DNA of 64,000 nucleotides from Gnetum montanum (taxonomy: Eukaryota > Streptophyta > Gnetopsida > Gnetales > Gnetaceae): positions 345,786 through 409,785 of the forward strand of contig MNCI01010116.1 of assembly GCA_015680685.1 (NCBI GenBank), written 5' to 3'. Below are positions 34,644-46,014 of the stretch, one piece after another; the first letter of the stretch is position 1, and every line of letters starts with the position of its first letter. Below the pieces are notes generated by a model. The model saw only the letters and a program-made list of their open reading frames with translations, searched no databases and had not been told where the DNA came from. The translations under genes were made by a program, and so were the position numbers.

Positions 34644-36840
34644 ATGTCTTCTTCTTATAGGACCAATAATGCATCATATGATGAGAACACTTATAAGAGA
34701 AATGATAAGTACTATACTGAAGAAAGTTGTAGTAAACAACCTCATGTAGGGGTGTCATATCCTCATTTCACCCTTAATACATGCAAGGACTATGTTCAAC
34801 TAGTGTAGACAATCTTGGAGGCGATAGAACCAATCCTAGATCAAGGAGGGCCTCGAGGCCTAGGACCTCCTCTAAACCTAGGAGAGATATATCAAGGGAC
34901 CATAGAAGAGATATAGGAGCCATGATGATTCTTCTAGTTCCTCATCTTCCTCTTCCTTTTCAACATCTAGTTCTAATGAAGATGAACTTAGGTATAGAGA
35001 TAGAGCTCCACTATGGTATCAAGATAAAGATAGAAATTGAACCTAAGGGCAAAATAAAAGACATAAAAATGAGCATAGACAAGATCACCACAATCAGACG
35101 AATAGAAATAGATTATCACCATGACGTATTTGATATAGATGAACCCTTGTTGGCTACTAGGGACCTGACACAGATTTGGGAGACTATAATATCCCAAAGG
35201 CATCAAAGGGATAACCACATCCAATGGCTTAATATGAGCAACATTTTTAAATCTAGGGGAGGCTATAATTCTAATCCACAACATCACTTACAAGCCTTCC
35301 ACAATGCCTGTGCCTTGCAGAATATTAAAAGTAAGTGGAAAAGGCTTAAGCTCTTACCTAGGATACCAATAGATGAAGCTAGAAGTATAGATCATTGGAA
35401 CTAGATTCCATCTACTAGTGGTCCACAATGCTAGAGCTCTTCAATGAAAAATACCAAACCTATTTGAGAGTGTCCAACTTGAGAAAAAAAATCCAAGGAT
35501 GGAAGCGAGAACAACATGAATCCTTGGATGTGGCATTGGATAAATACTATTCTCTACTACATAGGTGTGCCAACCATGATTTCTCTCAAAAAGAGCAACT
35601 TCTCCACATTATAGATTGGCTTTGTTATCAAACGAGAGAGACCCTTGGGATTTATGCCCAAGGTCAGTTATACGAATTAAAAGCTCATCAGATAGAAAGG
35701 CTAATTGAGAGAATGTCAAAAGAAGAAGGTGAGCTATGTAAATGAGAGATTGTGGAGGAATATAATTGGGACCCAACTCTTCAAAAGAAGAGAGTCCATA
35801 TCTATGATAAAGAAAAAGAGGCAACTCTTGATGAGGTGTTTTCACAACAAACCTTGCCAATACAAAAGTCTATTAATGAGTTTGAAGCAAGGATAGATAA
35901 GATGTGGGAGTTTATGAATGAAAAAGTTACAACATATGTGAAGACCATAGAGGAGAGATTGACATAATAGGAATTAAGTGATCAAGAAAAGAAGAGGAAA
36001 AAGAACTAAGAAATAGGTAGGAACACTTATCGGCAAAAAGGGAAAATGGTTGTAGAAGAAGAGCCTATAGACTCAACCATAGAAGAGCATGATGGATGTG
36101 ACATCTACCTATATGATCATCCAAAGGGCTATTGCCCAGTCATGTTACATCTACATGAGTATTGGGATTTTTCTTTGAATCACAAGTTTGTACAAAAGAA
36201 AATGCCTAGGAAATTACCTTTTGCACAAGGTAATTATAGACAGTCCTATAACCAACCACACTATACTAGTGGAACTTATTATTAGCCTTAATGCTACTAT
36301 CAAATATAGTGGAAAAACCCACATTCATGGGTAAGGCCATTATCAAATGAGCACTACCTTTACTGTTATTTAGACCCATATGGATATTATGTTCAACAAC
36401 TTGTTTCCCCAACTGGTTTTACTTCCTCTACCTCAAATTACTACTACAACTCTTTCAAATATCATCAACCTGCAACATCTTTTGAAGGATCATCATCTTA
36501 CACTTCTCATCCTCCATCATATCCTCAATGTTCTCATACTTCCCTCCACCACATGATACTAGCAACAACACAGACCGGTTTGGCACCACACCATCAACAA
36601 AAAAATGCCACTTGTGTTGTGAGCATACATAAAAATAATCATGTTAGTAGATCTCTGTAGAAATATAGAAAAAATATCTTCTTTAGGATGATTCCCACTC
36701 ACATGAATAAGGCACATAGATATACTAGCTCATCAAAACCAGAACGAGACCAATCTGGTGAAACACCCTTCCTTGCAGAAGCAATGTCTTCGAATCCTAC
36801 ATAAGAGCCAACAACTGTCACCACTCCAATGCAAAACTCA
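34644..36840 (+). pseudogene. gag of element C
   Basis: It starts at ATGTCTTCTTCT. The leader block with VYTHHDEY seen in A, B and D is missing, a deletion of roughly 150 codons. The capsid-like part has good open runs: 35428-35745 (MLELFNEKYQTYLRVSNL, EEGELCK) and 35752-35967. The knuckle at 36046-36285 reads CDIYLYDHPKGYC, with the second and another Cys changed to Tyr. A Pro/Tyr/Ser-rich tail follows to about 36840. Confidence 0.8.
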
Positions 36841-37110
36841 AAAGATAAACCTATCATTGAGGAGAGTCATAACATTCCATGCATTACTAGTAATAATAAA
36901 GGGTGCAATTGTGGGCTGAAGGTTTGAAGTGTTCACTCTATTCCTACACCAATCCACAACAATCATAAAGAACAAGAATGTGTACAAAACTAGGTCTACA
37001 AATCAGCCACTAAACCAAAGAACACCTAGTGGCTCACAAATGAGAATTCAAAATTGTCCAAACAATGCATGGAAGCATCTAACCCACTTAGTAGTTCTTG
37101 TCCTGTCCAT
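36841..37110 (+). pseudogene. Protease-tail remnant of element C
   Basis: NIPCITSNNKGCNCG matches the D block VPCITYSDTGCNCM, and a W-L-T near 37035 matches the end of that tail. The protease core itself, with its active site, is absent. This fixes the right end of the internal deletion. Confidence 0.6.
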
Positions 37111-37704
37111 GAACTTAGTCATGGGGAAGATTTCCCATATTGAACCAAAATCTATTAAGTGCTTTTTCACTTTTTTTATACCATCATTAGTACATTTTAT
37201 CTTTCTTATATATTTTACAATTTATTTTGTATTTTACTTTATTTTGGTTTGATTTTTCTTATGTTTTTCTAATGTTTTTCTTTATTTTCCATTATTGCCA
37301 ACAAGGCATAGTGATGCTGTATTTGTTTACTAATGGCACTTTGTACTTAATGTTATTTGATTGCTAATGTATGGATTCTATCTTTGAATTTTTGTATTGA
37401 TAACTAAGACATGGTTTTTTTCATGGAATAGGCAGTGAGTCCATGTCATCCACCCATCCATAGAACTCTATGATGTTTCATGTTTTGGAAATATGAGGTT
37501 CCTTAATGAAACTTTTAACAAACTTGTGACCTTGGTACTTTCCAAACTTGGTAAGGACTAAATGGATTGATAAGGGTGTGACTTCAAGGGAATTTGATGG
37601 TCTCTATACTTGTGTACCCTCTTGAGTGCATGAATGTTTTCATGGATTTCTTATAGTTCCACTATCGACCAATAACAAGAAGCTAAAGTATTTACATGTT
37701 GTGG

Positions 37705-37757
37705 TTCCCATCCAAAAATCCATAAAAGCATAAAATCCAAAAAAAAAATTATGGGAA
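37705..37757 (+). other. A-loop hairpin, element C
   Basis: Arms TTCCCAT and ATGGGAA with an A-rich loop. Same arms as A. Confidence 0.6.
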
Positions 37758-38606
37758 TTCAAAGAACACCCCTTAGACTCAATAACAAGCTACAAACACT
37801 AGTTATGAGACTATAAAGACATGTCTCCCATGCTTGAAGGTCCCCTCTAGCTAAAGCCCTTTCTCACTTCCTACTTCTTTTTTCTTCTCTTTTAGGAATG
37901 GTGATTGATCTATGGGAGCATTCTTGTGTCTCAAGGAGATGGAATGATCTTAGAGTATTGATGTGAAGTCACTAGAAGAGGTTGGTTTTGATTTGGACTA
38001 TGGACTTTATTAGGTCATTTAAGCACAAAATCCACAAGGGACTTGAAGTGACTAGGATTTGAAACTCCATTCCTCTCTCTCTCTCTCATCCATTAATATT
38101 GTCCATTGTTCACCTCAGTACTAGTTTTTCATTTTTTTTAATGTATTAATTTGATGTGTTGAAATTCTTAGGTAGATTCTCTCTAGGATTAGATCCTTAA
38201 CTTCCTGTAACCAGTAATCAATCATGGGGCCCATGGACTCCTTGGATTGAGGACATGCAAGGGCAAAAAGGGCACGATCTTGTTATGGGAAGGATCCACT
38301 TGCATTTCTCTTGGTTTGGCTAATTAAGTTTCTTATCCTTAGGCATTTTTGTAATTAAATCCTTTGGCATTTCCCATTAGTTACATCCAATTGTGCACTC
38401 CTTAATGGCATTTCTTCAACAAAAATTTGTTCTCCAAGCTAAAACTCCAATTTTGTTCATATCTAAGCCCTCTTCAAGCATTTCATCATGTTCATGGTTT
38501 TTCTGGCTCTTCGAGGATCCCAAGTTCATGCTCTAACTCCTATTTTTTTTTTGAAATTTTTAATGTGAAAAATTTTCTCAATAGGCTCCATTGATAGGAC
38601 CCCATC

Positions 38607-39463
38607 TAATGAGTAATGAGATACCCCTATGTCCAACCAGATGAATCACAAGCATTCAAGCATAATTTGATTGAATTCAATAGACCTTAAGTTCCTAAGT
38701 ACACTGGTTCTAGGACATGAAATCTAATCGTGACAATCGTTGTCTTTTCAACTACACTTGTGGAGCTTAATTGTATGGTTAAGTGTAATCAAGGCATATG
38801 ATTTTTTATTATTTTATATTTTATTTGTCTACAATTAAGAACAAGTTGAAACTTAATTTATAAACCACTTTAATTAATCTAATTACAGATTAGTAACTAA
38901 CTATCCTAACATAAGTATATGATCCCACTTCTTGTGCACATCCTAAACACATATAACGTTGCTAGGTTACCAAACGTTAAGTGTTGTTGGGATTACCATG
39001 GATCATATGCATGATTGAAGTGATTATACTTATGTGCTTAAGTAACTCTATTTAATCAAACTATCTTACTTTAGCTTAATTACTTGAGAGTATCAAAGGA
39101 AATTACATAAAACATTAAATGCATAAATAAAGTATTTAAACTAGCCAAGCTATTGCAAGGTTTGATCAGAAAGCTCGTCTTTCTTTTTGCACACACTGCA
39201 ATGCTCAGGTACAACAATGCTCGAATAAAGATCTATACACTCAATGAATCCTACTATAAGCACTTTGGAAAATTTTCTAACTCTAGAGAAAAGGAACTAC
39301 AAGAGCACTACTATGATATGACAAAAACTATATATGGAGACCATGTGCCCAAGTGCTATATTTATAGGCTGGCACATACCCTGCAGTATCCGATATTCGA
39401 CATCACATCTTGGGCCCAATATCAGGTATCTAATATTGAAGCAAGAAAAAACACTGTTCATCA
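38607..39463 (-). mobile_element. Nested solo LTR on the minus strand
   Basis: On the minus strand it starts TGATGAA (ending at 39463) and ends CTCATTA at 38607. CCATC flanks it on both sides (38602-38606 and 39464-39468), so the ends are secure. TATA box TATTTATA (minus) at 39359-39366. U3 has decayed GATAT-type motifs, nearer to the B/D/E branch. Confidence 0.9.
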
Positions 39464-39485
39464 CCATCTATGGAGATGACTGTGT

Positions 39486-39539
39486 AAATGAAAGCTCATC
39501 GATGGGACCTTGTCGATGCAACATAAAAACTCTATAAAT
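39486..39539 (+). promoter_or_regulatory. Candidate internal promoter of element C
   Basis: CATCGATGGGACC and GTCGATGC units of the U3 kind, then CTCTATAAATGAG with TATAAAT at 39533-39539. It aligns with the array and TATATATAT of element A and lies about 150 bases before the intron-like donor. Confidence 0.5.
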
Positions 39540-39686
39540 GAGCAATCACAGTTTATAATTTTTCATATTTGAGCTCAAAATAGGGGGGAGTTTTTAAAAT
39601 TTTCAGAGCCCAGAACCTTCCAAGAGCCATAACTTCCAAACTGTTTGTCTGATTAACCCCATTCTTTAATCTTGCAGCTATTGGAG

Positions 39687-39975
39687 GTATGCACTTTGTT
39701 GTGGGGGCCATAAACCTTAGGTTTTTCATGGAAAATTTTTCAAAATTTTTCTAACTCCCATAGAGGGTTAACTAATAAACTAACATTAAAACATAAATTT
39801 GAAGAAGTTAAACCCATCGAACAAACTTTGGTAACCTTTTAAAAGAAATAACATTAAAATAATCAATCTACCATGGTCATAACTTAGCCAAAGTGCAATT
39901 GCCCAATGAGATAAGGTACTTAAAAGTTATAAGTTACACATCATATGCTAATCCTTGGTTTTGTTATGACCATAG
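39687..39975 (+). other. Candidate 289-nt intron, element C
   Basis: It opens GGAG/GTATGC and ends ACCATAG directly before ATG at 39976, with GCTAATCC about 27 bases upstream of the end and a T-rich tract between. It aligns with 12948-13255 of element A. Confidence 0.55.
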
Positions 39976-42803
39976 ATGGCCCCTAAGGGAAAGCATTCAT
40001 AGGAGGGAGGACCATTCCAACCAAGGGACAAATGGCCAAGAACCAGAAGGGGCCAAGAATAGCCCTAGGAGTAGGTAGTAGAAACCCATGCAATGGGATC
40101 TTTTTGAGAGGAGCTCAAAGTGGAATTTTTCAAACAGATTCTTGAAGTAGCCACAATAGAACAGTCACACTCAGATGAGGCATTAGAACCAAGATCGAAC
40201 CTTGAGGTCACCTTGACCAAGGCCTACCTCAAGCAGATTACATCTAAGGAGGTTTAGAAATTTGTGCTTCAAGAGCTAAACTTTGGATCCTTCTTGGAGT
40301 TTTCTCCACTAGACATCAAAACTCAATTGCAAAACTCTCCCATGTGGTCCACCACCACTTCTACGAGGGAGTGATAGATGGAAGAGACATATCATTTTTG
40401 GAATAATAGGTAGGCTAGTTCCATGGTCAAAATCAAGGACATTTTTATGTCCTACTTGATGAAAGTAATCTCTGAGGCCCTTGGATTGCTAGAGATTGGG
40501 GTTAATCTTGTACAAATTTTGATGTAGGTAGATCCAAGCATCAAGAAAGAATGGACACAATGGTGTTATGGAGTAGACTGCAAGGAGTTTGGTGCATTCA
40601 TCATGGTGGAACATGCATACTTCAAAATTATAGCCCAACAAAATCATAATTTTCTCTACCTATGCATGCGTCACTCTAAGCGATAGATTTCCAATCAACC
40701 TTTCATAGGTAATCTATCTTGAGATATAGAAGCACTTCAAGGATAATGAATGTGGAAGAAAGAAATTTTTCTTTCCATGCCTCATTAGAAAATTGTGCAA
40801 GAGGGAAGGCATAACCTACTCCATGAATGATGCAGTCTGACATACTCTAATTGGTTCTTGGGTGGAGATGATAAAGGAAAAAGTGTCTACAAAAGTGATC
40901 TAAGAAGAGAAGCAGCAACTACCACCTCCACCATCCACTCATGAGACAACATTAGAGTCCGTGCTACCCTTGAGTGCATGCACAAACTCTAAGAGCAGCT
41001 CTTACAATAGGAGTAGTAGCAAGTAGGAACGAGTGGTGGTGACCCATTTTTTTTTCGACCAACCATGAGCTACCTCAACGAAGTGGCCTGAACCTTAAGC
41101 TAGATGGAGGGTGGGACATCAATTTTCTAAGCCCAATGAATGCGGGTGACCATAAGGTCAAATCCAAGTGCTTGAGAGGTAACAATGTCTCTCTCACAAT
41201 AGTAGAAATTCCTGGACATCTGGAAATGTCACTAGCATTTTGATGCATTTGGAGGAGGGTGAGGGAACAATTTTTCTAGTGATGCAATACCATGGGTAGG
41301 AGATGGTAGTTGAAGTGGTTGTTGACAAAGTGTATGAAGCACTCAACGTACCTATGGCATTTGTACCAAATGTTTCTATAGTTAGAGATGTGTAGAAGTT
41401 TGCAGGAACTATTAACAATAGAATGAGTGCAGCTTAGCATGAGGAATTGTTAGACCAATTGGTGGGAACCAAGAAACTGATTCTAAATGTCTTTGACCTT
41501 CTAGATACCATCACTACAACCCAATTGAAGTTGCTCAAGGCAAGGGGCAAATGCATCATCATGGAGGGGCAACTTGAAACAACTAGAGTAGAAAACCAAT
41601 GCTCGGCTGCAAAAGTTGCCAAACTAAGAGCCCGCCTCATTGATCTTGGAGTGCTTAGCTAAGTAATAATACAAGATGAAGCTTTACAATAGCTTTAGAA
41701 GAAACTCAAAGAGGTTGAGAACACTAAGGAGTTAACAATATTCAACCAATCCTTAGCCAATGCCACAATGTACAACATCTAGAAGGACTTAATTTAGACT
41801 TGCCAAGAGAATAAAGCCATGATCGTAGAAAATCATCAAATGTTGATGCATATAAGCAGTAGATGTCAGAATTTATCCATCAATAACAGGAGTAGCTAAC
41901 TAGAGTGAGCATTGAACCGAGGAAATTGGTAGCAGAGAATAGAAACCTCTTGATGGAGAAAGTTCATGCCTTGTGTTAGAAATCTCCAATTAAAATTGTA
42001 GCCTTGAAAAATTAGGTTCTTAAGTTCGAAAGGGTGAAAAATCATTAAAAGGACCAAGTGGGATTGTTGAAAGAAATTAATAAGAATTACATCCAATTGG
42101 CAAAGGTAAAAGTAAATGAGGCCCTTTAATAGCTCTAGCAAGGAGGCGATGTTTGACAACCTATCTTTGATGGGCTGAGTACATATAACAAGGCTAAAAT
42201 CTGCATGAAGGAGCTATAGATTGAGGAAATAATAGAATATATGGAGCCTGCCAACTTCTGATATGAAAACCTAGCGATGCTAGCTACTGGTGGGTCATGG
42301 TTAGATTTGGAGAAGTAGATGGCTAGCTTGTACTTATTGTACAAGGTAGAGTTCAAGCACCATAAAGAGACCAAGCAAAAGCTTGAGTTGCAAATGCAAA
42401 ACTTGAGGTTCTCAAGGAAAACTTCACTAATCATAGATTAACTGCTAAGAAGTTGGCCAAGAGAATGAATGACTACCATGAGTTGCAGAGTGCGCTTAGG
42501 GTGTTTGACATTAAATGCAAACAATTTGCTACTTGGTTTTTCAATGTGAAGGATCTATTTCCTACAATGCCTTTTTCATGGGATATTTCCATTTTGACCT
42601 ACATTGGTGATGCAACATGGACTGTGAATGATCTCTAGAGTAAGGAAGAGAATATGAAGGCATTTTTGGACACTTTCCATCTTTCTTCAAAAGTTGCAGT
42701 TGTAGCAGGACAACCAAAATAATTGGCTGAACTACCATGTGCACTTGAAGTAGGAGAAAGTACTTTGGAACCTCAAGAGCCTCCATTGCCTATGATCGTC
42801 TAA
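39976..42803 (+). pseudogene. Extra reading frame of element C (unknown protein)
   Basis: It starts ATGGCCCCTAAG straight after the splice-like AG and ends with TAA at 42801-42803 (EPPLPMIV-stop), about 940 codons including shifts. Blocks shared with A: VKIKDIFMSYLMKVISEALG, KKEWTQWCYGVDCKEF, a CLIRKLCKREGI-like block, coiled-coil-like charged stretches (open at 41447-41662: KARGKCIIMEGQLET and AAKVAKLRARLIDLG), and TYIGDATW near the end. Function unknown; no membrane segment was seen. Several stops and shifts. Confidence 0.65.
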
Positions 42804-43031
42804 TTTTCTTCATCATCTTCTAACTATTTGAGGAGTTGTTATTGTCATTTTTGTCTTGGTGTTCAATTTTGTTTTCAAGAACACCAATTTTTGTAATGAT
42901 TAAAAATCTATTTACTTAGACACTCAGTTTTCTTGTGTTTGTTTTGTGTATATATAGCTAGTTAATAATCTCATACCTTTCCAAAATTTGTAAAGAACTC
43001 AAGGATGAGTTTTCATTTAGTTGTGGAGGTA

Positions 43032-43903
43032 TGATGAGTCATGATTGTTGGGTTGCATCGATGACATCCTATTGACGTGACCCTGTCAACAGGATCTTGT
43101 TGACGTGATCTAGTCAACATGGGGTTTGCCACATTGATGTGTACCTATCGACATGGCTCCCTATTTTTGCCTATAATTGTATGCCAACCCACCACATTTA
43201 TGAAAATCTTTTAGTAGTTGTAGCAAAGCTCTTATAGTTTTACCTTTCAGTAGTTAGAATATTTTCTAAGTGCCCAAAGTAGGAGTCAAAGAAGTGTACA
43301 AATATTTATTCAAGCACTGATGTACTTGAGCACTTTAGTGTGAACGGAAATAAGGATGAGATTTTATGATCAAATCTTGTAGCACTTGGAATAGATTAGT
43401 TGTTTTCTTATGCATTTAATATTCATGAAATTTACTCTAATGTTTCTAAGTAATTAATTAATCTCGATTAAATAATGAACATAATTACGACCACTTCAAG
43501 CATATGTTTAATGCTTGGTAATCCTAGTAGCACTTAACACTTGGTAACCTAGTGGCGCTATAATGTGTTTAGAATGTGTACAGAAAGTGGGAACGTATGC
43601 TTATGTTAGAATTAGTTAAATTTTATCTAAGTATTAGATTAATTAAGCATTTAATTACTTTATTCTTATTCTTAGGTGACTTAAACCATAAAAGATAAAA
43701 TGATAAAAATCATATGCCTCAGTGATACTTAACTATACACTGGTACTTCACAAGTGGAATTGGGAAGACAATGATTGCAAGGGTTAGATTTACTTCCTAG
43801 AACCAATGTACTTAGAAACCTAAAGTCTAAAAAATTCAAGAGATTGCTTAGTGGATACTAGTGATTTATATTGTTGGGCATAAGGTATACTCACTGCTCA
43901 TCA
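43032..43903 (+). repeat. 3' LTR of element C
   Basis: It starts TGATGAG and ends CTCATCA, then ATATA. The TATA box has decayed to TATAATT (43172-43178). Its polypurine tract reads TTGTGGAGGTA (43021-43031). Confidence 0.92.
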
Positions 43904-43908
43904 ATATA

Positions 43909-44790
43909 CTAAGGCATTCTATCCTTACAATAATGAATACATCATTTACTCTTCAAAGAATATTTTAATGTTTGATTTTCTCTCCAACTATTCAACTATG
44001 CTCATTGTTAGTGATGTTGGCCTCATTGTACTATTTCTAATAATGGAAAAGCATGCAATGATTATGACTACCTAGAATGGTAAGGGCATGAGTCCTAATA
44101 GTCTCAATGACACTATGATAGATATGGTTTTCCTAGATTAATGAGGGAGGTATAATGAGGAGATGTCAAACCTCAAAAAATAATTGATAGTGAGTAAACA
44201 AAATTCAAAGTACATCATGTGCTTGATACAAATTTACATAAAAAAATATGAATGAAAAATATTTTCTGATTTTATGATTGTCTACTTAGGTATACAACCT
44301 TATAATTAATACTTTGAAAAAATATGTGAAGAAAATTAATTATTAGAAGGGAGAAAGGTCCTAATCCTAACAACATTTACATTGCTTTTCAACATATATG
44401 CTTGAAGTAAAAATAGAAAAAGGATTTGAGATAGAGAGTTATGACTTAATACCAAGATTTGTATCAAACTAAGAAAATGGTCAGCATGGCTTCTAGAAAA
44501 TTTTCATGTCACCACTTGTTATTAATATTACATCAAGAATCTTTACCATAAGCTATAACCTTCTTGTTGACACTAGTTCTAATGTTTGAGTTAATAGTAT
44601 TCTTATCAAAAAGGGAAAAAATGTCTTATGAGCTATTTGTCTAGGCTGCTTAATACTTTCTCTACTATTAGTAGAAATATAGATAAGGGCTTTTGTTTTC
44701 TTTGGATTCCTTATTATCACTTAATCATTCTTATAATTAATATTAACTTAATTCTTCATATATTTAACTTCATATTGGTTTTCTCTATCT
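43909..44790. other. No recognised gene; possible LTR-start remnant
   Basis: GAGGGAGGTATAATGAGGAG followed by ATGTCAAACCTC at 44163 looks like a polypurine tract next to an LTR start of another family. No partner LTR was found. The open stretch at 44628-44966 is AT-rich and partly antisense LINE. Confidence 0.3.
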
Positions 44791-44799
44791 TTAACTTCA

Positions 44800-45605
44800 A
44801 TACATTTTTTCTTTTCTTTAGAATCTTTTTTCTTGAGTATAAAAAAAGAAGCATTAAAAAAATGTCTTTCATGGTGATAAAAGTTACAAGAATTAAGAAG
44901 ATTATAATATGTAATTGGCTGAATATAAGACTTCTTGTTGCTTTTAATATCAATTCTAATTTATGATTAAGATTAATTTTGACAAAAAAGAAAAAAAACC
45001 TATGAAAACTAAAATCTATGGAAATTGACTCCATATGCTTAACGAGATTGAGAAGACTAATACTTTTCTACCTAAATTTTTTAAAATTTAATAAAAGATT
45101 TTATAACTCAACAAAATATAGAATGATAGCATGTTCTTTAGATTGACCATGTAAATTTGGAGCCTACTTATGAATGATCAACATTGCATGCTTATGTATA
45201 AAAGATCCTATATATAGGGAATGCTACACCATCAAAGTATTATCTAACTTTACAAGTAGAAAAAATGAGAATAATACTTGGCATGAAAGATTTTAATGTC
45301 ATGTTTTTTCCTAACATCATTTAACTACTAAATGAAACTTCAATTATGAGGCAGGTAACTCAAAATTTGAATGAACAAATATTACAATGAAATATTAGCA
45401 ACCAACAACTTATATACATCATTAGGAAGATAAAAATTACATGTCGTAGTTGCATCAACATCACTAGAAGAAGATGTTAAAAATTTCTTCTTACTAGCTT
45501 GTAAATTTGCATTTTGAGAATCAATACAAATTTCTACATCAATAGAAAAAACAAAAAATTCAACATTGGTTGAAGAAGTTGTAAGTAATATAGAATCCTT
45601 CATAA
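44800..45605 (-). mobile_element. LINE L3: ORF1-side fragment
   Basis: The minus strand reads from 45603 (MKDSILLTTSSTNVEFFVFS) to about 44800. It shares with L2 the zinc-knuckle region (TTACATATTATAA, then a C-x-x-Y/H run). It matches L4 (53090-53830) over nearly its whole length, including sequence around 45140-45370. Only the 5' part of the LINE is present. Confidence 0.65.
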
Positions 45606-45785
45606 GGGATATCTAGAGAAATTAGATTTGTTGGAGAAAAATAAAAGAGAAAAAAATTAGATTTACTAGAGAAACATTAAATTCATTTAAAGAAATCAAA
45701 TTTCTTGAAGAAACATTAGATTTACTGAAAAAAATTAGATTCACTAAAAAAAATCAGATTCATTAAAAAACATTAGATCCTAATT
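45606..45785 (-). repeat. Minisatellite 5' of LINE L3
   Basis: About eight irregular ~20-base units around AGAAA-TTAGATTTACT (plus-strand reading). Similar units follow L4 at 53835-53920. Positioned upstream of ORF1, so probably LINE 5' untranslated repeats. Confidence 0.6.
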
Positions 45786-46014
45786 TAATAGAAAATAAAG
45801 TGAATCCTAATTCCTTATCAAAGTGGGGTAAATGATTAAGTTAAAGAAGGTGTGATAACTTCCAATAGTCATGATGGCATGACCAAATGGTATGGTTATG
45901 GATTATGAATTATGGTATGTGTGTTTCTTGTGCAATGCATCTATGTTAGGCTTGGTGGTGATGGGTTAGGGATATGTACTAGTTTAAAATCAATTTGGGG
46001 GGATGTCGGACCTG

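Larger units (their letters stand above)
37130..39480 (+). other. Conserved non-coding block of element C (holding a nested solo LTR)
   Basis: Shares its ordered islands with A, B and D. The hairpin arms are at 37705-37711 and 37751-37757. The block is cut at 38606/38607 by the solo LTR and resumes at 39469. Confidence 0.65.
33626..43903 (+). mobile_element. Element C: gag plus extra frame, no protease or pol
   Basis: A complete 10.3 kb element flanked by ATATA (33621-33625 and 43904-43908). Order: LTR, tRNA-Asp primer site, gag, conserved non-coding block, internal promoter-like segment, intron-like segment, extra frame, LTR. Protease, RT, RNase H and integrase are missing: the gag tail near 36.84 kb joins directly to the Cys-rich tail that follows protease in D. 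A minus-strand solo LTR is nested inside. Confidence 0.92.

Noticed and set aside
34781-35404. A 207-codon open frame as a separate Arg/Ile-rich gene
   Set aside because: Its second half is in the gag frame of element C and its first half is the out-of-frame acidic/Arg-rich spacer; it is a decayed gag segment.
44628-45034. Overlapping open frames on both strands rich in Phe, Ile and Lys
   Set aside because: AT-rich low-complexity sequence; the minus-strand part belongs to LINE L3 ORF1 and the plus-strand part is its shadow.
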